A stretch of 64,000 nt of DNA, taken from assembly GCA_027030245.1 (NCBI GenBank), contig JALVFE010000038.1, positions 1 to 64,000 on the forward strand, read 5' to 3'. The DNA is from Melioribacteraceae bacterium (GTDB lineage Bacteria; Bacteroidota; Ignavibacteria; Ignavibacteriales; Melioribacteraceae). The stretch's first letter is position 1, and the number at the start of each line of letters is the position of its first letter. The notes beneath the pieces were generated by a model. That model did no database searches, was not told where the DNA came from, and was given only the letters and a program-made list of their open reading frames with translations. The position numbers and the translations under genes are program-made. Below are positions 1-8,100 of this stretch, one piece after another.

Positions 1-188
1 AATGCACATTGATAAGATGTTAACGCAAATTGTTCGCCTTCGCTCTTTATACTTATTTCGAATTCGAATGTTGTTGAATTGATCTGAACGCCGTTCTTTG
101 CCGACATAGTATAAGTTGTTTGGGCATAAAATATATTTGAGGAAATTAAAACGATTAAAAATAGATTGAAAATTTTTCTGTACAACAT
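1..188 (-). CDS. Secreted protein, N-terminal fragment (cut by window edge)
   Basis: Reading the minus strand from the ATG at 188 gives 62 codons without a stop, running off the window. The start has a textbook signal peptide: a basic MLYRK, then a hydrophobic stretch of about 15 residues ending in a likely cleavage site after FYA, followed by QTTYTM. The mature part (SAKNGVQINSTTFEF) looks like the start of a beta-rich surface domain. The remainder lies outside the window, so no function can be given. The 297 bases between this start and the cytochrome gene at 486 hold its upstream region. Confidence 0.75.
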   Translation of the reverse strand, partial: MLYRKIFNLFLIVLISSNIFYAQTTYTMSAKNGVQINSTTFEFEISIKSEGEQFALTSYQCA

Positions 189-485
189 ACGCGCACCGTA
201 AATGAATATTGGGAATTTTTATTCCCTTTAATTCATCTTTGGTGCCACAAAATTGTATTTTGTGCTGTACATCACAAATTTTGCTTTTTTGAAACGTATT
301 GCTACAATTTATTCTTTAATGTTTAACTAATATAATTTTAAGTTAACAATCGGAAGGGTGAAATTTTTTTTGACAAGTATTTTTTGCGGGTAAATAAATT
401 ATTATAAAACAAAGATTTAGGCGGCGCCGAAAAAATTTAACATTGCAATTTTTTTTGCACCCGTTTTCAGCAGGAATCTTGCTTT
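189..485. other. Intergenic region, AT-rich, no gene seen
   Basis: About 300 bases between the leftmost gene (minus strand, start at 188) and the stop of the cytochrome gene at 486. It should contain the promoter of the left gene and the 3' end of the cytochrome transcript. A short CGGCGCCG palindrome (near 422-429) and a weak tgcaa/ttgca dyad around a T-run (near 444-460) could form small hairpins, but neither is a convincing terminator. No open frame of useful length is seen. Confidence 0.4.
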
Positions 486-884
486 TTATTTAGCCGGTAA
501 GGAAAGAATGTAATCGGCAATTTTGCCTAAAGCTTTTGTATCAACTTCTTCGTAAGAAGGCATAAACTCCTTGTACTGCTTTTTATATTCTTCGAACCTT
601 GCATCAGATGCGTAAGAAGTGGGGTTTCTGAGATAATTTATTAAAGCGTCTCGCGACCAATATTTCCGGATACCGACAAGAGAAGGACCTTTTTCCGTTC
701 CCGTTAATTTACTTCCGTGGCATTGAAAACATTTCTGGTTTTGCATTAAGGTAACTGCGTTTTCTTCGTAAGCGGAATAATTCATATTACCGCCTGATTC
801 TTCTTTCCTCGTAATCTTCAAAAGTACGAAAAGCAGAATAAACACGACCAAGAACAATGCAACCCATTTTTGAGCATTTGTCAT
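486..884 (-). CDS. Membrane-anchored mono-heme cytochrome c
   Basis: A 132-residue protein with one N-terminal membrane segment (about residues 8-23) that anchors a periplasmic c-type heme domain. The heme motif CFQCH is at residues 52-56 and a likely distal ligand Met is in EFMPSY (Met108). The size and shape fit small class I cytochromes that carry electrons to terminal oxidases or periplasmic reductases; the partner cannot be named from the sequence. A longer frame opens at 911, but the ATG at 884 has a GGAG seven bases upstream and gives a clean membrane anchor, so it is preferred. The gene follows the amidase gene closely and is probably cotranscribed with it. Confidence 0.85.
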   Translation of the reverse strand: MTNAQKWVALFLVVFILLFVLLKITRKEESGGNMNYSAYEENAVTLMQNQKCFQCHGSKLTGTEKGPSLVGIRKYWSRDALINYLRNPTSYASDARFEEYKKQYKEFMPSYEEVDTKALGKIADYILSLPAK

Positions 885-921
885 TTTAACTCCGGAAAAA
901 TTGTTTAACAAAGATAAACAA

Positions 922-2493
922 TTAACCCAACTCTTTTTTAACGGATTTTTCGTAATATTTTTTATATTTCAAAACAGCTTCGAAAATCGCTTCGGCTATT
1001 TTTTGTTGCCCCTTTTTGCTAGCCAAATATTTTTCATCTTTTCTGTTCGATAAAAATCCCGTTTCAATTAAAACTCCGGGCATCGACGCACCGACCAGCA
1101 CGTAAAATCCCGCTTGCTTTATTCCGCGGGAAGGTATGTCAACTTTATCCGTCCATTCATTGTTAAGATAATCCGAAAACGTTTCGGAAAATCTCATAAA
1201 CGACGAACGCGCCATACTGATTAAAATAAAATTTTCGTCGGTCAATTTTTTATATCTATCTAGATTATCTTCAAATTTTATAACGCTGTTTTCAAACTCA
1301 GCGATTTCTATTGCTTCTTTGGTTCTTCCCGGGCGCAGCAAATAAACCTCAAACCCTCTGGTCTTACTCGGCTTTTTACGCAATGAATTCGCGTGAATGG
1401 AGATGAATAATTTTCCGTTATTTTCATTTGCAATCTTTCCCCGTTTGTATAATTCAACGAAGCGGTCGGTTTTACGAGTATATACAACTTTTACGTCTTT
1501 CATATTCCGTTTAATTAATTCGCCTAACTTCAAAGCAATGGCAAGATTGATATCCTTTTCCCTTTTGCCAGTAACACCGATGGAGCCCGGATCTTTTCCG
1601 CCGTGACCCGGATCTATTACAACCACATCGAACTTCCACTTTTTCGCTACGGTGTTTTCAAAATCCGGATTTCTCAATATTTTATTGTGAATGGAAACGA
1701 GAACATCGTTGTTATCCACATCCGTTGAAACATCGAAAGAAGAGTATCCTTTGCGAAGCGATATAACTAACTGCGGATTTCCTTTTACACTTTTGAAACT
1801 TATCGATTTGATCAAATCGGATTTGAAATTTTTAAAGTCTATACCAGGATTAACCGAATACTTCGCAAAAAACAAATAGAGTTTACCGTTATCCAACGAG
1901 CCGCGCGGGAGTAAAATTTTTCTGCTTGTTTTCAATCTTAACAAAGTGCCGTTAACTTTATCTTCAACTTCAAATCCGTATATATCGTAATTGTAATTTA
2001 TTTCCCCGGTATTCCCGTTTCCGCGCAAAACGGCGTAAGTATTCACGGGGTTGTCCGTAAAAATTATCGATTTGTTCAATCTGTCGAAAATTATTTTTCT
2101 TTCCGCCGCAAGGGATAAATACTCCGCAGCATAATCAATTGGAATGAAAATTTTTCCGCCGACAAACAAGGTGGAAACCGGAAGTTGATAAACCAAAGTT
2201 TTACCGTCCGCTTTGGAAAATAAAATCACAAAATTATTCTTTGCGGTAAACTTTAAATTGAAATTTTTAAACTTTATTTCAGTCTTTTGCGTCTTTGTGT
2301 TGCGGAAATAATTAATAGACGTGCTTTTACAAAAATCGTCTGCGGAAATGTACGTTAACCCTTTTCTTTTAATCGAAGGAACATAAGATGTTTTTCCGTC
2401 TTTTGTTACGGAAACCTTCAATAAACGCTGCCCTTCAACGGGACGGAAAACTAACAGCAGCAATAAAAATATTATTAATTTGCGAATTGTCAT
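922..2493 (-). CDS. N-acetylmuramoyl-L-alanine amidase (Amidase_3, AmiC-like)
   Basis: A 523-residue exported murein hydrolase that cuts the bond between muramic acid and the stem peptide. A signal peptide (residues 1-21) is followed by a copper-amine-oxidase-N-like fold (about 22-150), a linker domain resembling AMIN (about 165-275), and the catalytic Amidase_3 domain (about 288-510). The zinc site is visible as DPGHGG near residue 293, the glutamate in REKDIN, the histidine in SIHANS, and the catalytic glutamate in LIETGFLSN. Its role would be cell separation or wall remodelling in the periplasm. It lies two bases after the methyltransferase gene and eleven bases before the cytochrome's upstream region, so the three form a likely operon. 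Confidence 0.93.
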   Translation of the reverse strand: MTIRKLIIFLLLLLVFRPVEGQRLLKVSVTKDGKTSYVPSIKRKGLTYISADDFCKSTSINYFRNTKTQKTEIKFKNFNLKFTAKNNFVILFSKADGKTLVYQLPVSTLFVGGKIFIPIDYAAEYLSLAAERKIIFDRLNKSIIFTDNPVNTYAVLRGNGNTGEINYNYDIYGFEVEDKVNGTLLRLKTSRKILLPRGSLDNGKLYLFFAKYSVNPGIDFKNFKSDLIKSISFKSVKGNPQLVISLRKGYSSFDVSTDVDNNDVLVSIHNKILRNPDFENTVAKKWKFDVVVIDPGHGGKDPGSIGVTGKREKDINLAIALKLGELIKRNMKDVKVVYTRKTDRFVELYKRGKIANENNGKLFISIHANSLRKKPSKTRGFEVYLLRPGRTKEAIEIAEFENSVIKFEDNLDRYKKLTDENFILISMARSSFMRFSETFSDYLNNEWTDKVDIPSRGIKQAGFYVLVGASMPGVLIETGFLSNRKDEKYLASKKGQQKIAEAIFEAVLKYKKYYEKSVKKELG

Positions 2494-2495
2494 AT

Positions 2496-3083
2496 CTATC
2501 CGATAAACGGAATCATAAACCCGGTTTTCTTTTTATAATTTTTAAATTCTTCTCCGAAATGCTTTTCCAACAATTTATCTTCGTAAACCGCACGTAAAAT
2601 AAACAGCGGTATTTCCACAAGAAGAATTACTGGAACCGCTACATACGCAAGCAAAGCAACGGCCGCTCCGAGATCGCTTAAAATTTGACTTAAATACTGC
2701 GGATGTCTGATTACTTTATACAATCCGTTTTTATGTAATTCGTGCTTTTTAAAAATTACGATATCTTGCGAATAACTTTCACCAAGCGATTTAAATGCAT
2801 AAACTTGAAGCCAAGAAAAAACTAAAAAAACAACTAATCCTATTACCCGCAGATTAAAATATTGTTCCTCGTATTCTGCCGGTAAAGTGAAAATTTTAAA
2901 AACTCCGAGAATAAGGAGTATTAAAACCACCGCCGCAATGTTCGGCGGTAATTTTTGCAAATATGTAACCGGTCTTTCTTTCGCACCGGTTAATTTTGTT
3001 TTAAGTCCCTTTTTAGCTGCGGTCAAATTCGCACTCATGGAAACAAATAAATTCAACCCGACCAAAAGATTAATAGGATCCAT
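2496..3083 (-). CDS. Isoprenylcysteine carboxyl methyltransferase-family membrane protein
   Basis: A 195-residue integral membrane protein with four to five hydrophobic segments. The C-terminal half carries the ICMT/PEMT signature: GLYKVIRHPQYLSQIL, then a hydrophobic span, then an acidic end near YEDKLLEKHFGEEFKNYKKK. Family members methylate lipids or prenyl-like substrates using S-adenosylmethionine; the bacterial substrate is usually unknown. A longer frame opens at 3113, but the ATG at 3083 has GGGGAG five bases upstream and is chosen. It is the first gene of the minus-strand group with the amidase and cytochrome, and is divergent from the fucose synthase gene. Confidence 0.8.
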   Translation of the reverse strand: MDPINLLVGLNLFVSMSANLTAAKKGLKTKLTGAKERPVTYLQKLPPNIAAVVLILLILGVFKIFTLPAEYEEQYFNLRVIGLVVFLVFSWLQVYAFKSLGESYSQDIVIFKKHELHKNGLYKVIRHPQYLSQILSDLGAAVALLAYVAVPVILLVEIPLFILRAVYEDKLLEKHFGEEFKNYKKKTGFMIPFIG

Positions 3084-3181
3084 TTCACTCCCCGTTGAAA
3101 AATAATTTGCCAAATATAATAACTTTAAAAATACTTTTGATTATTTTTATCACGTTACGCAAAACAATTAACCTCAGCAAA

Positions 3182-4132
3182 ATGAAAAAACTCTATATTG
3201 CCGGACATACGGGAATGGTTGGTTCCGCAACGTTAAAAAAATTCCGACAAAGCGATGAGTTTAATTTAATTTTGCGAACCAGGAAAGAACTCGACTTACT
3301 AAACCAAGCTGATGTTAATAATTTTTTTGAGAAGGAAAAACCCGATTACGTAATTCTTGCAGCGGCAAAAGTAGGCGGGATTCTTGCCAATAATACTTTT
3401 CGCGCCGATTTTATTTACGAAAATCTGACTATCGAGACAAACGTTATTCATTCTGCATTCAAAGCCGGGGCGGAAAAACTAATATTTCTGGGCAGTTCGT
3501 GTATTTACCCGAAACATGCCAAACAACCGATAAAAGAAGAATATCTGCTCGACGGTGAACTGGAAAAAACCAACGAACCCTACGCAATCGCCAAAATTGC
3601 GGGAATGAAATTATGCGAAAATTATTATCTCCAATACGGATGCAATTTTTATTCTTTAATGCCTACAAACCTATACGGACCAAACGATAATTTCGATTTG
3701 AAAACATCGCATGTTTTGCCTGCACTTATTAGAAAATTTCACGAAGCTAAAATATCGAACAATGATTACGTTGAAATTTGGGGTACGGGAAATCCGCGAA
3801 GGGAATTTTTATACGTGGAAGATTTAGCTGACGCTATTTATTTTTTTACAAAAAATATAAACGCAAAAGATATTTACGACCTCGGGATAACTCACATTAA
3901 CATTGGAACAGGGCAAGATATATCGATTAAAGAATTAGCAATGCTCGTAAAAGAAATCGTTGATTACAAAGGAGAAATGAAATTCGACACAACAAAACCG
4001 GATGGCACTCCGAGAAAACTATTGGATGTATCGAGATTACACAATTTCGGATGGAAACATAAAACCGGCTTGAGGGAAGGTATTGAAAAAACTTACCGTT
4101 GGTTTTTGGAAAATGTTAATTTAAAAGATTAA
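3182..4132 (+). CDS. fcl: GDP-L-fucose synthase
   Basis: A 316-residue short-chain dehydrogenase-type enzyme that turns GDP-4-keto-6-deoxymannose into GDP-L-fucose by epimerisation and NADPH reduction. The nucleotide-binding glycine motif GHTGMVGSA is at residues 8-16, the catalytic serine lies in GSSCIYP, and the Tyr-x3-Lys pair is in PYAIAK. The length matches the family (about 310-320). A longer frame opens at 3095, but its extra 29 residues are unlike any family member and the ATG at 3182 places the Rossmann strand at the N-terminus. It is followed 16 bases later by gmd, the enzyme for the preceding step, so the pair forms a small operon for surface sugar synthesis. Confidence 0.95.
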   Translation: MKKLYIAGHTGMVGSATLKKFRQSDEFNLILRTRKELDLLNQADVNNFFEKEKPDYVILAAAKVGGILANNTFRADFIYENLTIETNVIHSAFKAGAEKLIFLGSSCIYPKHAKQPIKEEYLLDGELEKTNEPYAIAKIAGMKLCENYYLQYGCNFYSLMPTNLYGPNDNFDLKTSHVLPALIRKFHEAKISNNDYVEIWGTGNPRREFLYVEDLADAIYFFTKNINAKDIYDLGITHINIGTGQDISIKELAMLVKEIVDYKGEMKFDTTKPDGTPRKLLDVSRLHNFGWKHKTGLREGIEKTYRWFLENVNLKD

Positions 4133-4148
4133 TTATTAAACAAATATT

Positions 4149-5249
4149 ATGTCAAAATCTAAAAAAGCTTTAATCACCGGAATAACGGGACAGGACGGCA
4201 GTTATTTAACAGAATTACTTCTGGAAAAAGGTTACGAAGTTCACGGAATAATTAGAAAAAGCAGTTCGTTTAACACCGGAAGGATTGATCATTTATACAA
4301 CAATCCGGAAATTTTAAATAAAAAGCTATTTTTGCACTACGGCGATTTGGTGGATGCCAGTAACTTGAACCGGTTACTTGAAAAAATACAACCCGATGAA
4401 ATTTATAATTTAGCCGCGCAAAGTCATGTGAAAGTTTCGTTTGAACTTCCGGATTACACGGCGCAAGTGGATGCCTTGGGAACTTTACGGCTATTGGACG
4501 CAATAAGGGAAACCGGAGTTAAAACAAAGTATTACCAAGCATCTACAAGCGAATTATTCGGTGCCGCAAAAGAATCTCCGCAAAACGAAAACACGCCTTT
4601 CTACCCGCGATCGCCTTATGGTGTGGCAAAACTATACGCTTATTGGATTACGGTGAATTACCGCGAAGCTTACGGATTGTTTGCAAGCAACGGAATATTG
4701 TTTAATCACGAGTCGCCCCGCAGAAGCGAAACGTTTGTAACAAAAAAAATTACCAGCGCAGCCGTTAGAATTGTATTAGGCAAACAAGATAAACTGTTGC
4801 TTGGTAATTTGGACGCAAAAAGGGATTGGGGTTATGCCAAAGAATATGCCGAAGGGATGTGGAGAATTTTGCAGCATTCCGAACCGGATGACTTTGTTCT
4901 TTCAACCGGAGAATCCCACTCTGTCCGGGAATTTACCGAACAGGCATTTACAGAACTGGGAATTAAAATAGGGTGGCGAAATCCGGGAAAGGACGAATAC
5001 GGATTTGTAGAAGAAATCGATTTTAATAACGAATATTTACAAAAATTAGGTAAATCCCGGTTGGGTGTTTCTGAAGGACAAAAATTGATTGAAATCTCAC
5101 CCAGATATTACCGACCGACGGAAGTTTATAATTTACTAGGCGATTCATCCAAAGCAAAAATATTACTTAATTGGGAAGCCGGAACGAAATTCAATGATTT
5201 GGTCAAGCTTATGGTTAAATCCGATTTTAAAAAATTTTCCAAGTTTTGA
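4149..5249 (+). CDS. gmd: GDP-mannose 4,6-dehydratase
   Basis: A 366-residue enzyme converting GDP-mannose to GDP-4-keto-6-deoxy-mannose, the substrate of the fucose synthase encoded just upstream. The NADP-binding motif [10 protein letters not shown] is near residues 10-19, and the catalytic Thr/Glu and Tyr-x3-Lys elements are visible in ASTSELFGA and [16 protein letters not shown] is a hallmark of Gmd. Length and motifs are typical. No mannose-1-phosphate guanylyltransferase is in the window, so GDP-mannose must come from elsewhere. The stop is followed by a 200-base AT-rich gap. Confidence 0.96.
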   Translation: MSKSKKALITGITGQDGSYLTELLLEKGYEVHGIIRKSSSFNTGRIDHLYNNPEILNKKLFLHYGDLVDASNLNRLLEKIQPDEIYNLAAQSHVKVSFELPDYTAQVDALGTLRLLDAIRETGVKTKYYQASTSELFGAAKESPQNENTPFYPRSPYGVAKLYAYWITVNYREAYGLFASNGILFNHESPRRSETFVTKKITSAAVRIVLGKQDKLLLGNLDAKRDWGYAKEYAEGMWRILQHSEPDDFVLSTGESHSVREFTEQAFTELGIKIGWRNPGKDEYGFVEEIDFNNEYLQKLGKSRLGVSEGQKLIEISPRYYRPTEVYNLLGDSSKAKILLNWEAGTKFNDLVKLMVKSDFKKFSKF

Positions 5250-5452
5250 TTGAACACCTTGTGTTTTTTGTCAAAATTTAAGCACAAAACTGCTTCAAAA
5301 TAATACACTTTTTATACGGTTTTTACACTTTTACATGCAAATTTTACATTATTAAATCCATTCTATCTAAAGAAAACACTAAAAATAACGATTATTGTAA
5401 TGGCATTATAATTGTTTTTAAAATAATAAAAACTTCAAAATGAGAAAGCAAT
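5250..5452. promoter_or_regulatory. AT-rich upstream region of the pilin-like operon with repeated TTTTACA motifs
   Basis: About 200 bases between gmd and the pilin-like genes. Between about 5312 and 5351 the T-rich strand contains repeated ttttatac / ttttacac / ttttacat / ttttacat words, giving an irregular tandem pattern with 10-18 base spacing. Such phased motifs could be a regulator-binding array or simply AT-rich drift. The promoter of the three pilin-like genes should lie here. Confidence 0.35.
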
Positions 5453-5959
5453 ATGAATACAAGCCAAATGTTAATAACACTTGGAGCGCTAATACTCCTC
5501 AGTTTGGTTATTTTAAGGGTAAACCGGAGTTTCCTAACAACCGATTCCGTATTATTGGACAGCAAAATAGACGTTTTAGCTGTTTCAGCAGCAACTTCAG
5601 TATTGGAAGAAGCAAACGGTAAAGCCTTTGACGAAAATACCGATACGACGAGTATCAGCAATGTAAATTTACTTAGCAGCACACTCGGACCGGAACCCGG
5701 TGAAACTTATCCCAACTTTGATGATTTTGACGACTTTGACGGTCTGACAAAAATTGATTCGACAAACCCGATTGCAAAATTTATAATTACGTGCAAAGTC
5801 AATTACGTTCAGCCCCCAAATTTGGATGTAAATGTAACAACCAAAACTTGGCATAAAAAATTAACAGTGTATGTTACAAGTCCCTCTATGCTAGGACATG
5901 ACGACAAACAAGACACTCTAAAAATGTCCACAGTTTTCAGTTATTGGTATTTCAGATAA
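5453..5959 (+). CDS. Pilin-like single-pass membrane protein, first of three
   Basis: A 168-residue protein of unknown function. The first 20-odd residues are a hydrophobic helix (from MNTSQMLITLGALILLSL), followed by an amphipathic stretch, an acidic DDFDDFDGL-type segment, and a beta-rich C-terminal part. This architecture resembles type IV minor pilins or pseudopilins, but the usual prepilin peptidase site (Gly followed by Phe/Met and Glu at +5) is not obvious. It is the first of three same-strand genes (5453, 5972, 6611) with short gaps and good ribosome sites, and the other two resemble PilW and PilX in outline. The PilV-like role is inference from order and shape only. Confidence 0.7.
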   Translation: MNTSQMLITLGALILLSLVILRVNRSFLTTDSVLLDSKIDVLAVSAATSVLEEANGKAFDENTDTTSISNVNLLSSTLGPEPGETYPNFDDFDDFDGLTKIDSTNPIAKFIITCKVNYVQPPNLDVNVTTKTWHKKLTVYVTSPSMLGHDDKQDTLKMSTVFSYWYFR

Positions 5960-5971
5960 GGAGAATACAAA

Positions 5972-6598
5972 ATGGGATTTAGTACGATAATAGACATACT
6001 TGGCTCTACATTAATAGGCGGTATGCTCCTTTTAATTTTGCTCCGGTTAAACGATGCCGGGGTACAAAACACTTATACCTACGGTGGAGAATTGATAGTA
6101 CAACAAAATTTGGTTGACTTGGTAACATTATTGGAACATGATTTTAGAAAGATAGGTTTTTGCGCCGATTGGAAAAAACTTCCTGAACCAACTGAATTTA
6201 TTGTTGCTGCCGATGAATCCAGCATTACATTTTATACGGACGTTGATGCCGATGGAAACGTTGATACGCTTCAATATTATGCGGGCCCTACAAACGAATT
6301 AGTAAATACACCTAACCCGAGAGATCGATTACTGTACCGTGTCGTTAACTCACAAACTCCAAGGGGTTCAAATCTTGGCGTAACTGAATTTAAATTAGTT
6401 TATTACGATGAGTTGGGTAATAAATTAGCTACTCCTGTATTAAATACTTCAAAAATTAGAGTCATGGAAATTAACATAAAAGTCGAAGATGTTTACGGTT
6501 ACGATACATCAAATCCAGATAAAGACACAACGGACATGTATGCCTCGGCATTTTGGAAACAAATAAGATTGGTAGCAAGAAATTTGCAAAACAGATAG
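5972..6598 (+). CDS. PilW-like minor pilin-type membrane protein, second of three
   Basis: A 208-residue protein starting with a hydrophobic helix (about residues 5-26, TIIDILGSTLIGGMLLLI) and continuing with a polar helix containing LVTLLEHDFRKIGF. That segment recalls the 'LxxDLRxAGF' region of PilW/GspJ-like minor pilins. The rest is beta-rich with the aspartate-dense segment DVDADGNVD, which could bind calcium. The start has AAGGAG nine bases upstream. It sits 12 bases after the first pilin-like gene and 12 bases before the third. As with its neighbour, no canonical prepilin cleavage motif is seen. The call is structural and tentative. Confidence 0.68.
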   Translation: MGFSTIIDILGSTLIGGMLLLILLRLNDAGVQNTYTYGGELIVQQNLVDLVTLLEHDFRKIGFCADWKKLPEPTEFIVAADESSITFYTDVDADGNVDTLQYYAGPTNELVNTPNPRDRLLYRVVNSQTPRGSNLGVTEFKLVYYDELGNKLATPVLNTSKIRVMEINIKVEDVYGYDTSNPDKDTTDMYASAFWKQIRLVARNLQNR

Positions 6599-6610
6599 GA
6601 GAAATACATT

Positions 6611-8044
6611 ATGGGTGGAAAGGCTGCAATGTTGCTTGTGCTTGGTTTCAGTTTGATTTTTCTAGTATTCGGAAATAATTTTAACAGTTTAACAACGCGA
6701 GCAGTAGATAATAATTCAAGATATTACACCGAAACCATGGCACATAATATAGCTGTTGCGGGAGCTAATTTAGCTTCGAATGCCGTATTTATGAATAGAA
6801 GTTGGGATAGCGGCTATAAAGATTTGCATTATCAAGGGGGGATTTTAAATGTTTATATTACTAATCCTTCAGGATATAGCGGCTCTAAAGTAAAAGTTTG
6901 TCATAAACCCGGGACAAAGGCAGAACATACTATTAGTATAGCCTCGTCGGCTGTTCCTGCTCATCTTGCCCATGGGGATTACTTGGGTGAATGCGGGGGT
7001 TCTTCTTCTGGCGACTCTTTGGTTACAATATACTCAGAAGGAATTTTCCCTGATCCGGCTAACTGTCCACCTAACATTACACCGGATACATTTTCCGTTT
7101 ACGTGGAATTGCAACCTAGCAATTTTGCTAAATATGGTAACTATTACGAATCAATGTCTGCTATCCCGGCAACCGGCGATACTTTTAGCGGGCCGTTTCA
7201 TGTAAATTCAACACTTAAAACATGGGGTAGTCCCGTATTTTTAGGAAAAGTAACAAGTAAAGGCGGGTGGGAAAAAGTTATGTGGGGCCATCCGGTAGGC
7301 GATCCTGAATTCCAAGGCGGCTATCAATCCGGTGTTAAAGTAGAAAGGCCATGGGATACAACCCATTTTAGAACCAGAGCCATGATGGGTGGACATATAA
7401 TAAGGGATACCACTGGTAGCGGTAAGCGAGTGGATGTGGAGCTTGAATTTCTAAGTAACGGGAAAATAAAATACCGATATAAAATTTTCGACGGTTCCGC
7501 TACTTGGACTCCTTATGAAGTAAAAAATTTAACTACATTTGCACCAAATGGACTTATCTATATTGAAAAAGGTAATTTATATGTAAAAGGCACTTTAAAA
7601 GGAAAAGCCACCATTGTAGTTACGCAAAACGGAGTTAGTAATTGCGGAAACATATTTCAAACCGATGATTTAAAATATAAAAACGACCCTCGAGATGATC
7701 CCAATTCGGAAGATATGCTTGGATTAGTAGCTGAAAAAAATATTAGGCTCCAATATAATAACGATACTAAACATGAGGACATAATTACTCAAGCATCAAT
7801 GTACTCAAAAGATGGGAATGTTGGTCCAGATGATGCTTTAGTTAATAACGACGGATACTTAGCATCTTGGAAAATTTTAGGAGGAATTATAGCAAAAAAA
7901 ACCAGAGTAACCGCTCGCTACCATTCCACGGGTCCTTATAAAGGGTATAGATTTGTTCATGAATTTGATGAGAGATTTTATACTAAGGTACCACCTTATT
8001 TTCCACATGCAAAAAAGTACGAAGTGGTCTCTTGGTTTGAATAA
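6611..8044 (+). CDS. PilX-like large surface protein with inserted Cys/His module, third of three
   Basis: A 477-residue protein. A short polar start (MGGKA) precedes a hydrophobic helix (about residues 5-22, AMLLVLGFSLIFLVF). The helical segment that follows, with SRYYTETMAHNIAVAGANLA, resembles the PilX/PilV 'tagged through a bent helix' layout. Residues 94-128 form a compact module, VKVCHKPG...AHLAHGDYLGEC, with Cys97, His98, His106, His118, His121 and Cys128. It is flanked by small-residue linkers (PSGYSGS and GGSSSG), as if inserted in a loop. A large beta-rich region follows. GGAG stands ten bases before the ATG. It is probably the big, surface-exposed member of a pilus-like complex; no assembly ATPase or peptidase is nearby. 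Confidence 0.7.
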   Translation: MGGKAAMLLVLGFSLIFLVFGNNFNSLTTRAVDNNSRYYTETMAHNIAVAGANLASNAVFMNRSWDSGYKDLHYQGGILNVYITNPSGYSGSKVKVCHKPGTKAEHTISIASSAVPAHLAHGDYLGECGGSSSGDSLVTIYSEGIFPDPANCPPNITPDTFSVYVELQPSNFAKYGNYYESMSAIPATGDTFSGPFHVNSTLKTWGSPVFLGKVTSKGGWEKVMWGHPVGDPEFQGGYQSGVKVERPWDTTHFRTRAMMGGHIIRDTTGSGKRVDVELEFLSNGKIKYRYKIFDGSATWTPYEVKNLTTFAPNGLIYIEKGNLYVKGTLKGKATIVVTQNGVSNCGNIFQTDDLKYKNDPRDDPNSEDMLGLVAEKNIRLQYNNDTKHEDIITQASMYSKDGNVGPDDALVNNDGYLASWKILGGIIAKKTRVTARYHSTGPYKGYRFVHEFDERFYTKVPPYFPHAKKYEVVSWFE

Positions 8045-8062
8045 AATAAATCTCCCTTTATT

Positions 8063-8100
8063 AAAAGCATTGCGGAGTTTTCCGTAATGCTTTTTTATTT
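8063..8100. terminator. Bidirectional hairpin terminator between convergent genes
   Basis: AAAAGCATTGCGGA (8063-8076), a four-base loop, and TCCGTAATGCTTTT (8081-8094) pair over about 14 bp with one G-T wobble, followed by a T-run on the plus strand and preceded by an A-run that serves the minus strand. It sits directly between the third pilin-like gene and the stop codon of the convergent epimerase gene, so it likely ends both transcripts. Confidence 0.85.
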
